Positions 1-10,950 of a DNA stretch of 64,000 nucleotides are shown one piece after another. Under the pieces are notes generated by a model. The model saw only the letters and a list, made by a program, of their open reading frames with translations, ran no database searches and was not told where the DNA came from. Position 1 is the stretch's first letter; the number at the start of each line of letters is the position of its first letter. The translations under genes and the position numbers were made by a program. Origin of the DNA: Paragorgia papillata (taxonomy: Eukaryota; Cnidaria; Anthozoa; Scleralcyonacea; Coralliidae); assembly GCA_035771165.1 (NCBI GenBank), contig JAWNZC010000468.1, positions 248,501-312,500 on the forward strand. The letters run 5' to 3'.

Positions 1-37
1 ATTTAATGTTGGTAGGTCGCAATCAATTCCCTGAGAT

Positions 38-385
38 TTAAAGGGTATATGAAATTAAAAATAGGTTTGAAGGAAGCCCTCTTATTTGAAAGAGCTTTTC
101 AAATTATAAACTGATTGGTCTTTACAGCTCTTGTGTATCTTACTCCAATCTTGATATATTGAGATTTGTTTGATATGCAAATAACTGTACTGATTTCCAA
201 ATAAATCATTATGCATTGTGACGTATGCGGTGGAGTTATTCACATATCAAACAAACCTCAATATCTCAAGACTGGAGTAAGCTACTCTAGAGCTGTAAAG
301 AAAAATCTTCATAAATTAAAACTTCTTTCAAATAAGATGGTTTCTTTCAAACCTATTTTTTCATTTCATATACCCTTTAAAGGAC
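38..385. repeat. Fold-back element
   Basis: Left arm about 38-180 is the imperfect reverse complement of right arm about 236-385, with a spacer of roughly 55 bp. Shared words include a phased TTTAAAGGGTATATGAAAT and its complement at the outer ends. This looks like a non-autonomous palindromic transposable element. It lies just 3' of the terminal exon of the minus-strand gene and could contribute its 3' UTR. The small plus-strand reading frame inside it is not supported as a gene. Confidence 0.7.
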
Positions 386-519
386 AAAAACAAGACGGTC
401 ATGTTGGTTGTTAGGAATTGGTAGGTACAATAGCATCTAATATTTTTTGTACCTACCAACATGGCCACCATGTGCAACCAAAGAATAGAAAAATATATAC
501 CAAGGAATGAATACAACTG

Positions 520-734
520 TTACTTTTTCTTGTCACGTTTTCTCTTCTCGATCTGATTCTTTACGAAGTATTTAATGTTCTTCCATTCTCTCTCGTCAAG
601 TGCCCCCTTCGCGTGTTTTTTGCAGTCTTCACATTCTTTTTTCCCTGGAACTCGCTCAGAACGAACGCAGTGTCCAAGAAATTGGAGAACTGCTTTTTTT
701 TCGTCTGTTGTCCATTCCTTTGGCTTAAATGACT
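520..734 (-). CDS. Terminal exon: SANT/Myb-like basic tail of the recombinase-like gene
   Basis: The acceptor (T-rich run then TTTAG at 740-735) opens a frame of two bases plus 70 codons and a TAA at 520-522, so the incoming intron is phase 1, like the donors upstream. The peptide begins SFKPKEWTTDEKKAVLQFLG and continues with VPGKKECEDCKKH and EREWKNIKYFVKNQIEKRKR. The three-helix spacing with W, L/F and W positions, two Cys pairs (ECEDC) and a very basic end resemble the SANT/Myb-like tail I remember at the C-terminus of uncharacterised zinc-finger and recombinase-like proteins of cnidarians and fish. Likely role: DNA or chromatin binding in the nucleus (inference). No canonical AATAAA was seen close 3' of the stop. 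Confidence 0.65.
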
Positions 735-899
735 CTAAAAATAATGTTTAATCAAATTATTTACATACTAGTCAAAAACGGATACGCATGTTTGTCAAAA
801 TAGCTTTGCATTTTCTCCAATTCGGAAATTTCATGAGTACTCAAAGAACAGCTATAATATATTCGATATAGAATCATTCGGTGGAAACCGTGGTAAAAT

Positions 900-1078
900 G
901 AACAAACGCAACACCAAGACGAAAAGCATTTTATTTATTTTAAACGTTTCGATTCAAACATGAATCATCATCAGTAATATAGAATGCAATTCAGCGTGCA
1001 AGGTTTTATATTAGATAAAGAGAAAGTGAATATATAATAACAATAATTAACAAATAAAAATTAGTATAGGAAATAACA
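900..1078 (-). repeat. Retroelement 3'-end-like repeat, copy 1
   Basis: This stretch is the reverse complement of 2692-2885 over about 180 bp. Read on the minus strand it contains CTGATGA, one extra base, a perfect 6-bp stem (GATTCA/TGAATC) and GAAAC, the core layout of a hammerhead ribozyme with a one-base insertion. The same layout sits at the 3' end of the Penelope-like relics at 26-39 kb. It is probably a terminal fragment of a related retroelement. Confidence 0.5.
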
Positions 1079-1455
1079 CGGTTCGAGAAGAATTAATGAA
1101 AAATAGCACGCGTGTTTGCCGTAATATTTATAATACCACGAGTGCGAAGCACGAGTTTTCTTTTTGCGTTTTCTTTTTGCATTTTTTTCATATTCAATAT
1201 AAAACCAATGAAAATGTCAAGAAAAAAGCAAAAGGCCGAGTGGGAAACTGAAATTGACCTCCAAGAGACCAAGACAGAGCAGAGCTGAAGACTGTACAGG
1301 ACTGAAACTAATGTCCAAAACTGTCTCGAATGGCGAGCGGGCGGCCAACTTGGCTTTTCCGCTAATATTCAATAAAACGTTTATGTTACAGTTATAGGTA
1401 CTGTATATTGATTTTTTATTGATTTCACGCAAGTCTTTGGTATTGTATCTATTTA

Positions 1456-1557
1456 ACAATTAGACAACTCGCCCTCGTTTTCTATAAGCGAATAGTCAAC
1501 TAGACAAAGCCGAGTTGACTATCGCTCATAGAAAACGAGGGCGAGTTGTCTAATTGT
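1456..1557. repeat. Short palindromic element
   Basis: Arms 1456-1500 and 1514-1557 are near-perfect reverse complements (about 44 bp) around a 13-bp loop. It resembles a miniature inverted-repeat element or its fused ends. The short element at 10848-10950 has a similar build. Confidence 0.7.
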
Positions 1558-2385
1558 TTTAGTATAAATTTACCAACAAAAGTTAAATAAATTCTCGATC
1601 ATAACGTATTCTTTGAGGCTCGTTTAATACATTTTTAACTGCCAACAACAAATTGTTCAACATCATTTCGGGTATTTCCCTGTCCCATACGGTAACTGAT
1701 CGAAAAGTAAAGTTTTCTTGCATAATTTAGCATGTGTTTTCATGTACAATATTGAAACAATATACTTTCACTCATTTGATATGTAAAAATGACAACAAGT
1801 TGAAAGAAACATTCATTTTAAAATGTAGTTTACATCACGAAATCTTGTCAATAGCAAACGTAATTTTGAAATGTGTTTTGTTTGCAGATATTTCGTTTTA
1901 AACGAACACAGATAAACAATTTAACGATCTTAACATTAATAATTTCCATTCTAACCATTTTGTAGCCGTTTTTGTTTTCTGTAGAGCTTATTGCTTCGCG
2001 TAAATGTTCAATTTCGTCTGTCATTTGCCCACTCCGTTTATAATTTCGGCGCCATTGTTGCTTAACAGAACCGCTGGCTCTACTGATCATTGATCGTGAC
2101 ATATTACGCATGCATGTTGTGATTGGTCAATTTAGTTAAAAGAAGGCTTGTCATTGACTTATCGCCAGAGGTTTCTATCAGCGGATAGTAACTCCTGCGA
2201 TAGCCAATCAAATTTAAGGATTTGTGATAGAAACTTTTGTGATAGAGAGAGAGGGAGAGGGAGGATTTGGGTGTTAATAAGAAGGGACAAAAAAATAAAC
2301 GCCATGCTTCGGTATTAGAGATCATCATCTGGTCACGCCCTGACCTTTGAGGATTTTTCTATAATAAGTATATCATCTAATGAGC

Positions 2386-2604
2386 CAATCTCGTTCCCAG
2401 AGCCCACGTTCCCCACCCGGGAAACGAGAGACTCTGGGATAATCCGTTCGACATTGATATTTCATTGGCTGATGAACACAGTGAACTCTATATAACTCTT
2501 CTTCCGGATAACAAGAATCCTGTGATGGCGTGAACGGATTATCCCAGAGCCTCTCGTTTCCCGCCCGCTGGGTAAGGGGAACGTGGGCTCTGGGAACGAG
2601 ATTG
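2386..2604. mobile_element. MITE with long TIRs and 9-bp target duplication
   Basis: The element starts CAATCTCGTTCCCAGAGCCC and ends with the exact complement. Inverted repeats of about 65-70 bp surround a short centre. It is flanked by a perfect direct repeat CTAATGAGC at 2377-2385 and 2605-2613. A 9-bp duplication is typical of Mutator-like transposases, although no transposase is present here. Length is 219 bp. Confidence 0.75.
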
Positions 2605-2691
2605 CTAATGAGCTTGACCTTTTAATTCATGAGAGTTTTTTTATCCATCGTGATTTTCAGTCACTTAATTTTCAACTATCTTCTATCCCTA

Positions 2692-2885
2692 TTTGTTTAT
2701 TTACATAATTAATTTTTATTTGTTAATTATTAATGTTATTATATATTCGCTTTCTCTTTATCTAATATAAAAGCTTGCACGCTGAATTGCATTCTATATT
2801 ACTGATGATGGTTCAACTTTGAATCGCAACGTTTAAAAGAAATAAAATGCTTTTCGTCTTGGTGTTGCGTTTGTTCATCATAATA
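2692..2885 (+). repeat. Retroelement 3'-end-like repeat, copy 2
   Basis: This copy is inverted relative to 900-1078. The hammerhead-like core is more decayed: CTGATGA and a GGTTCA/TGAATC stem remain, but the GAAA box reads GCAA. With copy 1 it brackets about 1.6 kb that contains the palindrome at 1456 and the MITE at 2386. Confidence 0.5.
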
Positions 2886-2977
2886 TATTCAACTGGATTT
2901 TCAACAATCCAACTGAATTCTGATTCAAAATGTACATGTACATCTGAATTGTACATGGCTATGGCTTTTCGTTTCGT

Positions 2978-3222
2978 TTTGTTTCATTGCATTACATCGC
3001 ATCGCTTTGTTTTGCCAAGTATCGCATCGCACTGCACTGCATCGCACTGCACTGCACTGCATCGCACTGCATCGCATGCATCGCACTGCATCGCACTGCA
3101 TCGCACTGCACCGCATTACATCGCACTGCACTGCAGCGCACTACATCGCACTGCATCGTACTGCACTGCACCGCACTACATCGCACTGCACTACATCGCA
3201 GTGCATCGCACTGCACTGCATT
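2978..3222. repeat. Pentamer microsatellite (ATCGC/ACTGC)
   Basis: Degenerate tandem pentamers CACTGCATCG run for about 245 bp. The overlapping reading frames on both strands, with His/Ala/Leu or Cys/Ala/Val periodicity, are by-products. Confidence 0.9.
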
Positions 3223-3780
3223 CACACGACTCCGGAACGCTTCTGGTGTACATCCAGTATTTCAATGCTGTGCACTGTTCAAATAGCCATATCTCGTCAA
3301 AAGTAAATGGAAACGAGGATCAATTCAAAGAATATTATCCCCCAAGGTGTATAGTGCATTCTAGGTTTACAATTTTAGTCTTTCTGTTAGGAACTCTCCT
3401 TATTGACTTAATGGCTAGTCATTGTTGTAATAATGTTATAATTGTTCAAACAGCAGCACAAGTTCTTAGCAGAAGCTTTCCGAAGTTGAAGACAAATAAA
3501 GCTTTCCATTGCAGAAAAATACATCAGCCGTTTGGTTAGGAGCTAAAAATTTAGAAACTGCCTGGGTACTAAAGCGTAGCGAAAAAGTGCTGGATCTTAT
3601 GTTCACACGACACCGCCAAGGGTTCCGTTTTCATCTCGCTCCGTCTAGAAATCGTTTTCAAAACGCTCCGCTTAGAGCACCGTTTTCACACAATTTTGAT
3701 CCGGTGCCGTGTGAACACAACGGCGTTTTGTGACTTTTTTGCGCCGTTTTCAACTCGCTCCGGACTCGTGTGAGCGGGGT

Positions 3781-3866
3781 CATTGCATTGCATTGTATTG
3801 CATTGCATTGTATTGTATTGTATTGTATTGTATTGTATTGTATTGTATTGTATTGTATTGTATTGT
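3781..3866. repeat. Pentamer microsatellite (CATTG then TATTG)
   Basis: Tandem CATTG units grade into about 13 uninterrupted TATTG units. Between this and the array at 2978-3222 lies unannotated DNA with GC-rich CGCTCCG words and no recognisable gene. Confidence 0.9.
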
Positions 3867-4423
3867 ATAAATAGTAACATAACATGTAGTAACAAAACAT
3901 ACTTTTTGTTTTTGACTTTCTTTGTGGATGGGAAAGTGGTTCTTGCACATCTTTAATGTAATTATAATAAATAAAATCAATTAAAAATGACGAGTTACAG
4001 TTATACATTAAAATAAATAAAAAAAAGCCATATATATTAAAGCCACGTATATTAAAATTCTAAACGGTTTATCCATTTCTGACATGACACTAACTGCTAT
4101 GAAAGACATAGATAGCTATAATACACGAAATCGAAATAGTTTATGTTTACCAGCAGTGAAGAGAAACTGGGGTAAACAAAGACTAAATTACCATGCAGTT
4201 AGAGATTATATAGGTTAGTTAGCTACGTAGTAACCGAACCCGAGGTAAATAACTTACGTAGTTACCGAGGTTGAGGTGACTAACCTACTTAGTTCACGAT
4301 CACAGAGGTTGCCTAAGAAAACTGAGATACTGAGTTCGTATTATCACAGAGGTTGTCTAAAAAACACTTCAGTCGCGATAATAAATCCTGTATCACATTC
4401 GTGACCATTGATTAAAGCTTATT

Positions 4424-5065
4424 TTCCCAACCACGCATGAATCAAGTTAATTGCCCCAGGCTAATAACCATGCATAAATCAAGTTAATTGCCCTGGGCTA
4501 ATAACCACGCATAAATCAAGTTAATTGCCCCGGGAAAATAACCACGCATAAATCAAGTTAACTGCCCAGGGCTAATAACCACGCATAAATCAAGTTAATT
4601 GCCCCGGGAAAATAACCACGCATAAATCAAGTTAACTGCCCCAGGCTAATAACCACGCATAAATCAAGTTAATTGCCCCAGGCTAATAACCACGCATAAA
4701 TCAAGTTAATTGCCCAGGGCTAATAACCACGCATAAATCAAGTTAATTGCCCCGGGAAAATAACCACGCATAAATCAAGTTAACTACCCCAGGCTAATAA
4801 CCACGCATAAATCAAGTTAATTGCCCCGGGCTAATAACCACGCATAAATCAAGTTAATTGCCCAGGGCTAATAACCACGCATAAATCAAGTTAATTGCCC
4901 CGGGAAAATAACCACGCATAAATCAAGTTAACTGCCCAGGGCTAATAACCACGCATAAATCAAGTTAATTGCCCAGGGCTAATAACCACGCATAAATCAA
5001 GTTAATTGCCCCGGGCTAATATATATTAGCCCTGGGCAATTAACTTGATTTATGCGTGGTTGGGA
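4424..5065. repeat. 37-bp minisatellite array closed by an inverted copy
   Basis: About 15-16 direct copies of a 37-bp unit (CCACGCATAAATCAAGTTAA core) differ mainly in a CCCCGGG/CCCAGGG block and a CTAAT/GAAAAT block. The last direct copy is followed at about 5021 by one copy in inverse orientation ending in TGGTTGGGA, the complement of the TCCCAACCA that opens the array. The array is therefore bounded by inverted repeats, as if it grew inside a MITE. Confidence 0.85.
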
Positions 5066-5752
5066 GCAACTATTATAAATAAACAACCGCGGTACATCAA
5101 AGAAAACCGAGGTGATCGTGAAGTAATGTATAGTTCAACCTCTATTTAGTCCTCTTTCTAATAAGCCCCCAGTCTGGAACAAAAAATATCAGCTTCTAAT
5201 AAGCCCCACCTTTATGGCTTATTTTATAAATTAAAATCAACATAGAAATACGAGCACTCGTGACTTTTTATAGAGAATAACGTTCATTTAATTGAAAACT
5301 GATATAATATTTAAGCATCAGAGCAATACGTCGGTCTTGTATTTTGTTAAAATTCCCGAAGTGATTATTATTTTTCATTATATGGCTGACATTGTTTTCA
5401 GGTAATTACGCCAAATGGTGCACGCTGATTGGTTGCTGAGAGGTCCGGATAACGTCGTAATGTCCTCCCGGCACTGTGGGAGGGCATTACGCCTTTTAAA
5501 AATAATAAGTTGCCAAATGGCAACCATGCCCAGTAAAAGGTTAATGAACTAAAAGATACTGTGCATGCAGACATCATTATTTGTTACAATTAAATCTTAA
5601 AATACATACTTCTACTGGATTTTTTACAATTGTCCTTTTGCAATTGTTCACAGTGTCTTTTAGAATGTGAAACTAATTTATAAAAAAAACCAAAAAAACA
5701 TCAAGTTAATTCAAGTACACATAATGTTCATGTAGATATACTGTAGATGTAG

Positions 5753-5817
5753 ATGTCCATGCAGATGTATATGTAGATGCATATGCATATACATATACAT
5801 GTACATATGCATCTGCA
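5753..5817. repeat. ATGTAGATG/ATGCAT low-complexity tract
   Basis: Imperfect hexamer repeats (GTAGAT, GCATAT, ACATAT). No coding potential seen. Confidence 0.7.
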
Positions 5818-5916
5818 TCACTGATCTCTATAAAAGCTACAGGTATGCCTATGGATCTACATGTATTGATGGTATAATATGTCTATTGACAAAGGACAAC
5901 ATTCATGCAGTCGCAC

Positions 5917-5988
5917 CTGAGGCTGTACTACATTCACCATGATGATTATTATCATCGGATATGCCATCAGAGTCTGGCTCCGAAATGT
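5917..5988 (-). CDS. Acidic exon, distal copy
   Basis: The acceptor is TTTTCTTTATAG and the donor TCAG|GTGCGA. The exon holds two bases, 23 codons and one base (72 bp), so it is symmetric phase 1. With the G carried in, it reads DISEPDSDGISDDNNHHGEC then STASG: acidic, Ser-rich, probably disordered. It lies between the recombinase exon and the terminal exon and matches both in phase. It sits within a duplicated block (about 5836-6180) also found at about 9150-9530. Whether both copies are used, or one is skipped, cannot be told. Confidence 0.5.
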
Positions 5989-6562
5989 CTATAAAGAAAA
6001 GCCCCAGTTTTAGCTTTACTGTGTAAATTACTAGTATAATAGATAAAAGTATGAAAAAGCAAATAATGACCAGATAATGCAATTAAGAATCTGCTTTTGC
6101 AGACTAAGTAAAAGCATATGAATAAAAAAAACTAAATTCCTGTATTCCGACTTTATTCCAAAGTCATTAGAAATGCAAGTTTTAGCTTTACTGTATTTAT
6201 TTATTACAGTATGCCTTGTAATTACTTTTATGCCTAGTAAATATTGCTGTATTACAACTCATTTTGCATGCGTGAATTTTTTATTTTTTATCTGAGCTCA
6301 GATTGAATACTAAAATGTTTAAAACATTCTTTGTACATTTGACAGTTTATTATTGTCATTTACATCACTCCTTCACAAACAATGAAATCAAAATTGAAAA
6401 CAGCACTCTGACAACGTCGCCTCATCTCATTCATTGTTAGTGAACTTGCAGATGTAAATCACGATAACACACCAACACGAGTGCTTCAATCTATGTTTAT
6501 TATATGGCACAAGTTATACTTCTGTTAAAATTATATGTTCTGATTAGCTGAGATGCATCATG

Positions 6563-6912
6563 TACACACGTAAAAATGTGCAAGCTGTTCCAGACCTGCA
6601 AGCAAGTTGTTACAAGGCTGTTCAACAGGCTGTCACCGTCATGTGTTTGCACTGGTTGTTCCCAGTTTGTTAACATGTCTGTAACAGGTTGTTGTCAACT
6701 TGTAACAAGGTTGATGACTTTAACAGACTGATAACAACTTGTTCCAATAACCTAGCTGTTACGGTTCTGCATTCAACAAGTGTTAACAGGCTGATGCTAA
6801 CAAGGTTGTACCAGCATGTTGAAGGAAGCATTGTTACAACCTGTTAACAGCCTTGCTACCAGCCTGTTGCGAACACATCCTGTTGACAAGCTGTGAGATA
6901 TTTACGTGTGTA
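6563..6912. mobile_element. MITE with internal TTGTTAACAGG-like word repetition
   Basis: The ends TACACACGTAAAAAT and ATATTTACGTGTGTA are inverted repeats, with AAGCTGT/ACAAGCTG just inside. The 350-bp interior is built of degenerate short words such as CTTGTTACAAG, TTGTTAACA and CAGCCTGTT in both orientations. No reading frame is present. Confidence 0.6.
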
Positions 6913-6930
6913 GGCTTCTACAGTGTAGAT

Positions 6931-7074
6931 TTATAATTGTATAATAAAACAATTATTGATTTCAGTTTTCGCATGATATCTTGTGTTATCAAGCCCCGGT
7001 TTGTATTATCCACCTCATCTTTCAGCTTCGGCTGATTTATATTAAGCTCAACCTCATTCAATAATTGTATAATA
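6931..7074. mobile_element. MITE family 1, copy 1
   Basis: The ends are TATAATTGTATAATAAAACA and its near complement ending in CAATAATTGTATAAT. The interior carries TTGTGTTATCAAGC and GCTTCGGCTGAT. A second copy is at 12410-12584, and partial relatives lie at 16328-16410 and 21860-21960. Confidence 0.65.
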
Positions 7075-7650
7075 TTCGGTGAAAATGACGTTGCAACAGC
7101 CGGATATTGTGAAATAACTGGAGTATTTTGATCAATGAGAAATGAGAATGAAGTTTGAATGTATAATAATGGTGGTTGATTTGGCAGATTAAAAAAAAAT
7201 TTTTTATAGTATTTAGTGGACTAAAAGATACTGTGCATACAGACATCGTAATGTTGTTGCAATTAAATTCTAAAATACATACAATTGTCATTTTGAAGTT
7301 GTTCACTCTGTCTGTTAGAATGTGAAACTAAATTTTTAAAAGAAACAAAGTAACATAAAGTTAATTCAAGTACACATAAACCACTAGCCATGTATAAAAC
7401 TATTCTTGATAGAAAATACAATAAAAATCATGCTTTAGTTCAGTGATATGATTAAAAATAATGAAGTAAAAATATGTAGTATATACATACAATATTATTC
7501 TTGCAATAATAATTTTATACATAAAAAATAATTTTAATTGACTGAATGCAGTACAGTTTAAGGAAACAAAATGGAAAATATTGAAATACAAAATTTTGTA
7601 TAATCCTTAAAACTTAATGTAAACCAGAATAGAACTCTAGATGAAAAATT
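7075..7650. other. No feature recognised
   Basis: AT-rich sequence. Part of it (about 7215-7390) resembles 5540-5730, with the shared words AAAGATACTGTGCAT, AATTCAAGTACACATAA and GTTGTTCAC, so the two are dispersed repeat copies. No exon with convincing splice sites was found. Confidence 0.4.
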
Positions 7651-7755
7651 AATATCAGAACCATCCTCAGAGAAACATGAAGAGAAAATTTTTTCAGTGT
7701 CAGAATATCATGAAAAAATTTTCTCGTCATGTTTTCTCTGAGGATGGTTCTGATA
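7651..7755. repeat. Short hairpin element
   Basis: ATATCAGAACCATCCTCAGA at the left is mirrored by its complement at the right end. The arms are about 44 bp, imperfect in the inner A/T run. Confidence 0.65.
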
Positions 7756-7811
7756 TATACACTGCATGGCCTCATGGATAGCGTTAAGTAACTCACCTCC
7801 AATCCCTGTGT

Positions 7812-7884
7812 GGCTCGATAGCTCAACAGGTAAAGCGGTGGATCGAAGTCCCAAAAGTGCGAGTTCAAATTATCCCACTAGATT
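7812..7884 (+). repeat. tRNA-like relic (box A and box B recognisable)
   Basis: GGCTCGA TA GCTCAACAGGTAAAGC resembles an acceptor strand and D arm (box A), and GCGAGTTCAAATTA about 35 bp on resembles box B. The anticodon stem has two mismatches and the 3' acceptor strand does not pair. It is therefore a decayed tRNA or tRNA-derived SINE, not a working gene. Confidence 0.3.
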
Positions 7885-8131
7885 CAACCAAATGTTTTGG
7901 TTGACTTTAGCATTGGGTAACTTTAACATTTTGTTCTTTGTTTACTGATTAAGAATTGCTAAAAGTTATTTAAATGTTTGAACCTGGATTAATATGACTA
8001 ATTTTTCCAGTTGCATGTTTAATTTGTTTATGAAAAATCTTTGCATGCAATTTGTGCTAGTTTGGCTGTTTCAATAGCAGTCTTTGTCGATTTGGCTATT
8101 CATGTATAATTATTTTAAAACCAGATCTATG

Positions 8132-9060
8132 CTATCAATAGCCTCCCCTGCAGTTGTTCTTAGGGTGATGGTAAACCCACTTTCACTAACGTTTGCCTCC
8201 CCCGCAGTTGTTCTTAGGGAGATGGTAAACCTGCTTTTACTAACGTTTGCTTGTTGGAGAGCAATAGTGTGTTCTGAGCGATGGACCAATCAAATTTAAC
8301 TTTCTGGAATTGGGAAAGCTGACCTTCACCTTGGCAGAGCGAGGGTATTAAAAATAATCTGGCATAAATAAATTTGTGTAATAAAATGCAGTGTAAAGTG
8401 TTAATTCACAGTGTGGATGAACCTTGTTTCATGTGTCGCTTGTTGAGACATCTCAGATGGCATGGCCGAATAAAATTGTCCAACATACTGTAGCTGCTCA
8501 AGGTAAAAATATAATAGAGTTGTCTATAAGGACAATATGATGTAATGAGTTATCAAAGATCAGAGATACACCAGTTTCTAGATACTAGGTCTAGAAGTCT
8601 GAGTGATGATAATAAGATTGCAAAGAAATTTGGGACTCGAGATACAGTGAGGTCACTCACTGTTAACTGTTGCCAAGCCACCAGACAATGGTAAAAACAA
8701 ACTAAGGAATACATTTTAGTGAATTAAACTGTATAATATCATATTTCACAAATAAAGCATGCGTCAACAAAAACCAGTTGAATTGTTTTCAATTTTCTTC
8801 TATCATAGGTGCAATGTGCTTGAAAAATTTAAAATTTTCACAAATAGTAATAAATAATAGACGGTTAAAGTCACACTCTCCAGCAAGTTATTTAACTTAT
8901 TTTCCCACACCCGATCTCTGTGATTGGCTGGTCTATATTTGGCATGGTACCATAGTATTGATTTGATTGGTTCGTGGTACACAGAGAGAACACAATATTG
9001 CTCTCTGACAAGCAGGCATTTACCATCTCCCTAAGAACGACTGTGGGGGGTGCTATCAAC
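8132..9060. mobile_element. TIR element with internal tandem duplication
   Basis: The left end (TATCAATAGC, then GCAGTTGTTCTTAGGG) reappears as a diverged complement at 9010-9060 (CCCTAAGAACGACTGTGG, GTGCTATCAAC). Homology extends inwards past GAGAGCAATA and ACCAATCAAAT, giving arms of over 100 bp. The left arm contains a 54-bp tandem duplication (8150 and 8204 starts). No transposase frame was seen. Confidence 0.6.
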
Positions 9061-9230
9061 TTCAACTAAATTCAATGTATCTGCATGTTTAAGTTTTTAA
9101 GTTAATTACTAATAGGTATTTACTTAATTTAGGTAAAGCAGTAAATATTTAATGCTACATGTATGCCTATGGATCTACATGTATTGATGGTATATTGTCT
9201 ATTGACAAAGGACAGTATTCATGCACGCAC

Positions 9231-9299
9231 CTGAGGCTGTACTACATTCACCATGATTATTATCATCGGATATGCCATCAGAGTCTGGCTCTGAAATGT
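9231..9299 (-). CDS. Acidic exon, proximal copy
   Basis: It has the same structure as the distal copy but is one His codon shorter (69 bp, 22 full codons plus split codons). The acceptor is CTTTATAG and the donor TCAG|GTGCGT. Frame and phase are kept despite the deletion, since exactly three bases were lost. On the minus strand it follows the recombinase exon 4.2 kb downstream of that exon's donor. Confidence 0.5.
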
Positions 9300-9797
9300 C
9301 TATAAAGAAAAGCCCCAGTGTTAGCTTTACTGTGTAAATTACTAATATAATAGATAAAAGTATGAAAAAGCAAATAATGACCAGATAATGCAATTAAGAG
9401 AATAAATGAATAAAGCAAAAGCATACTCCAAAGTCATTATCTTGGGATTTGAGCCATGAATAAAAATAAAATGAATAACAATAATTGTTAGAATATTCCA
9501 GCTTTATTCCAAAGTCATTAGAATTACGATAAGTCAATATTTCTCAGTTGGAATAAAGACAACATAATTATTACCATGATTTTTTTTGTTTTGATTTTAT
9601 CGGTATTTTGATACAATCTCGATTTTGATTGGCTAAAAGCCTACAGTTAATTCTGGATTTCTTCCCAGGTGTTTTGCAGTGACATCAAAGGAACTATGCA
9701 GACCGCTGTCAGTATAGCATGCCTGCAAATAATTTTTTGACATAGAAGGACAAATGTCAGGCCAGGCCAGAAAGTGGTCGGACATGTAGAAATTATG

Positions 9798-10571
9798 GGT
9801 CCTACTAATTACTGCCCGAGACTGCCCGGGACTGCCCGGGGTATATAAAATGAACGCCCGAGACTGCCCGGGAGTAAAAAATGACTGCCAGAGACGGTAT
9901 ACATCTACATTAGAGGCCTTATATAATAAAGACTAGATCCACATTTACGGCAAACCGCAAACTGCAGTTCGGAAATCAGCAGTTAGCCGTTAGAAGTTAG
10001 GACAATTTATATGTTAAGACTGAAAGCTGCCGTTTGTGATTTGCCGTATATATGAAAATAAACGGCAATCTTAACCTGCTGGGCTAATATTTTAAACATA
10101 GCAAAATGAAAAAGCTGGAAACCGCCGTGAATTTCGGGGAACGAAAAACTGATGTTTCAAGCGGAGCCCTTCCGATAAGTTGTGAAAGGCCGTTGTGAAG
10201 AATGTGGCAAAATATCACAAAATGTGCCGAGTCAGAAAACTCTACGCGAGTCAGAAAAATCTAAAATAACCGAAAGTCTAGCAAACGAAAGCCTTGTATT
10301 CAGTGCGGAACGTTTAACGCTTTCCCTTAACGCGGCTTAAAATCGTCTAGCGTTTATACCCGGGCTGCAGCTGGCTAAAAGACACAGACTATATACTAGG
10401 ACAGCCTTGCCACCTTGTTTTCCTTATGTGAAAGAATGAAAGATATGGTTAACAACATTATTTATAAAAAAATAATTAATTACTGCATAAGGGAACGAGT
10501 TATAGGTCTCGGGCAGTCATTTTATATTCCAGGGCAGTCTCGGGCAGTCCCGGGCAGTAATTAGTAGGACC
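9798..10571. mobile_element. TIR element with CTGCCCGGGA-rich ends
   Basis: GGTCCTACTAATTACTGCCC at the left is mirrored at 10552-10571. Both sides then carry several tandem GACTGCCCGG units and a TATAAAATGA word. The 774-bp element has no reading frame of note. The tandem subunits inside each end are unusual. Confidence 0.65.
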
Positions 10572-10847
10572 GGAAATTCTGGCCGGACGGACTAAGGTTT
10601 TCCCTACTTTTTATAAATGCATCCGTTTATCATGATGGGATGGACGAGGAATCAGAATAGATTTTTTATCTCGAAAATTAACAGTAAACTAGTACTACGT
10701 AATGCATGATCCATTTTAAAAACAATCTATAATATAATACAGGAATAAGGATTGATACAAAAATGATACAAAAATCTCTTCTCATTGCTGAAACAGACAC
10801 TGACACTGATGTTTACAATTACAACATAAAATGCATGGTATACTTAA

Positions 10848-10950
10848 CAGTTATACCATGAACTCGAGTCGTATATGAGCTCATAGCCAACGAGGCGTTT
10901 CGCCGAGTTGGCTATTAGTTCGTATACGACGAGAGCGAATGGTATAACTG
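10848..10950. repeat. Palindromic element
   Basis: CAGTTATACCAT at the left pairs with ATGGTATAACTG at the right, and the centre holds GCCAACGAGGCG/CGCCGAGTTGGC. A related half lies at 17266-17335. Confidence 0.6.

Noticed and set aside
211..414. 67-codon frame at the left edge
   Set aside because: It is entirely inside one arm of the fold-back element.
2847..3539. 230-codon plus-strand frame
   Set aside because: Most of it is pentamer microsatellite; the remainder has no recognisable domain.
4424..5065. CRISPR-like array
   Set aside because: The repeats abut without unique spacers, unit length is 37 bp throughout, and the context is an animal genome.
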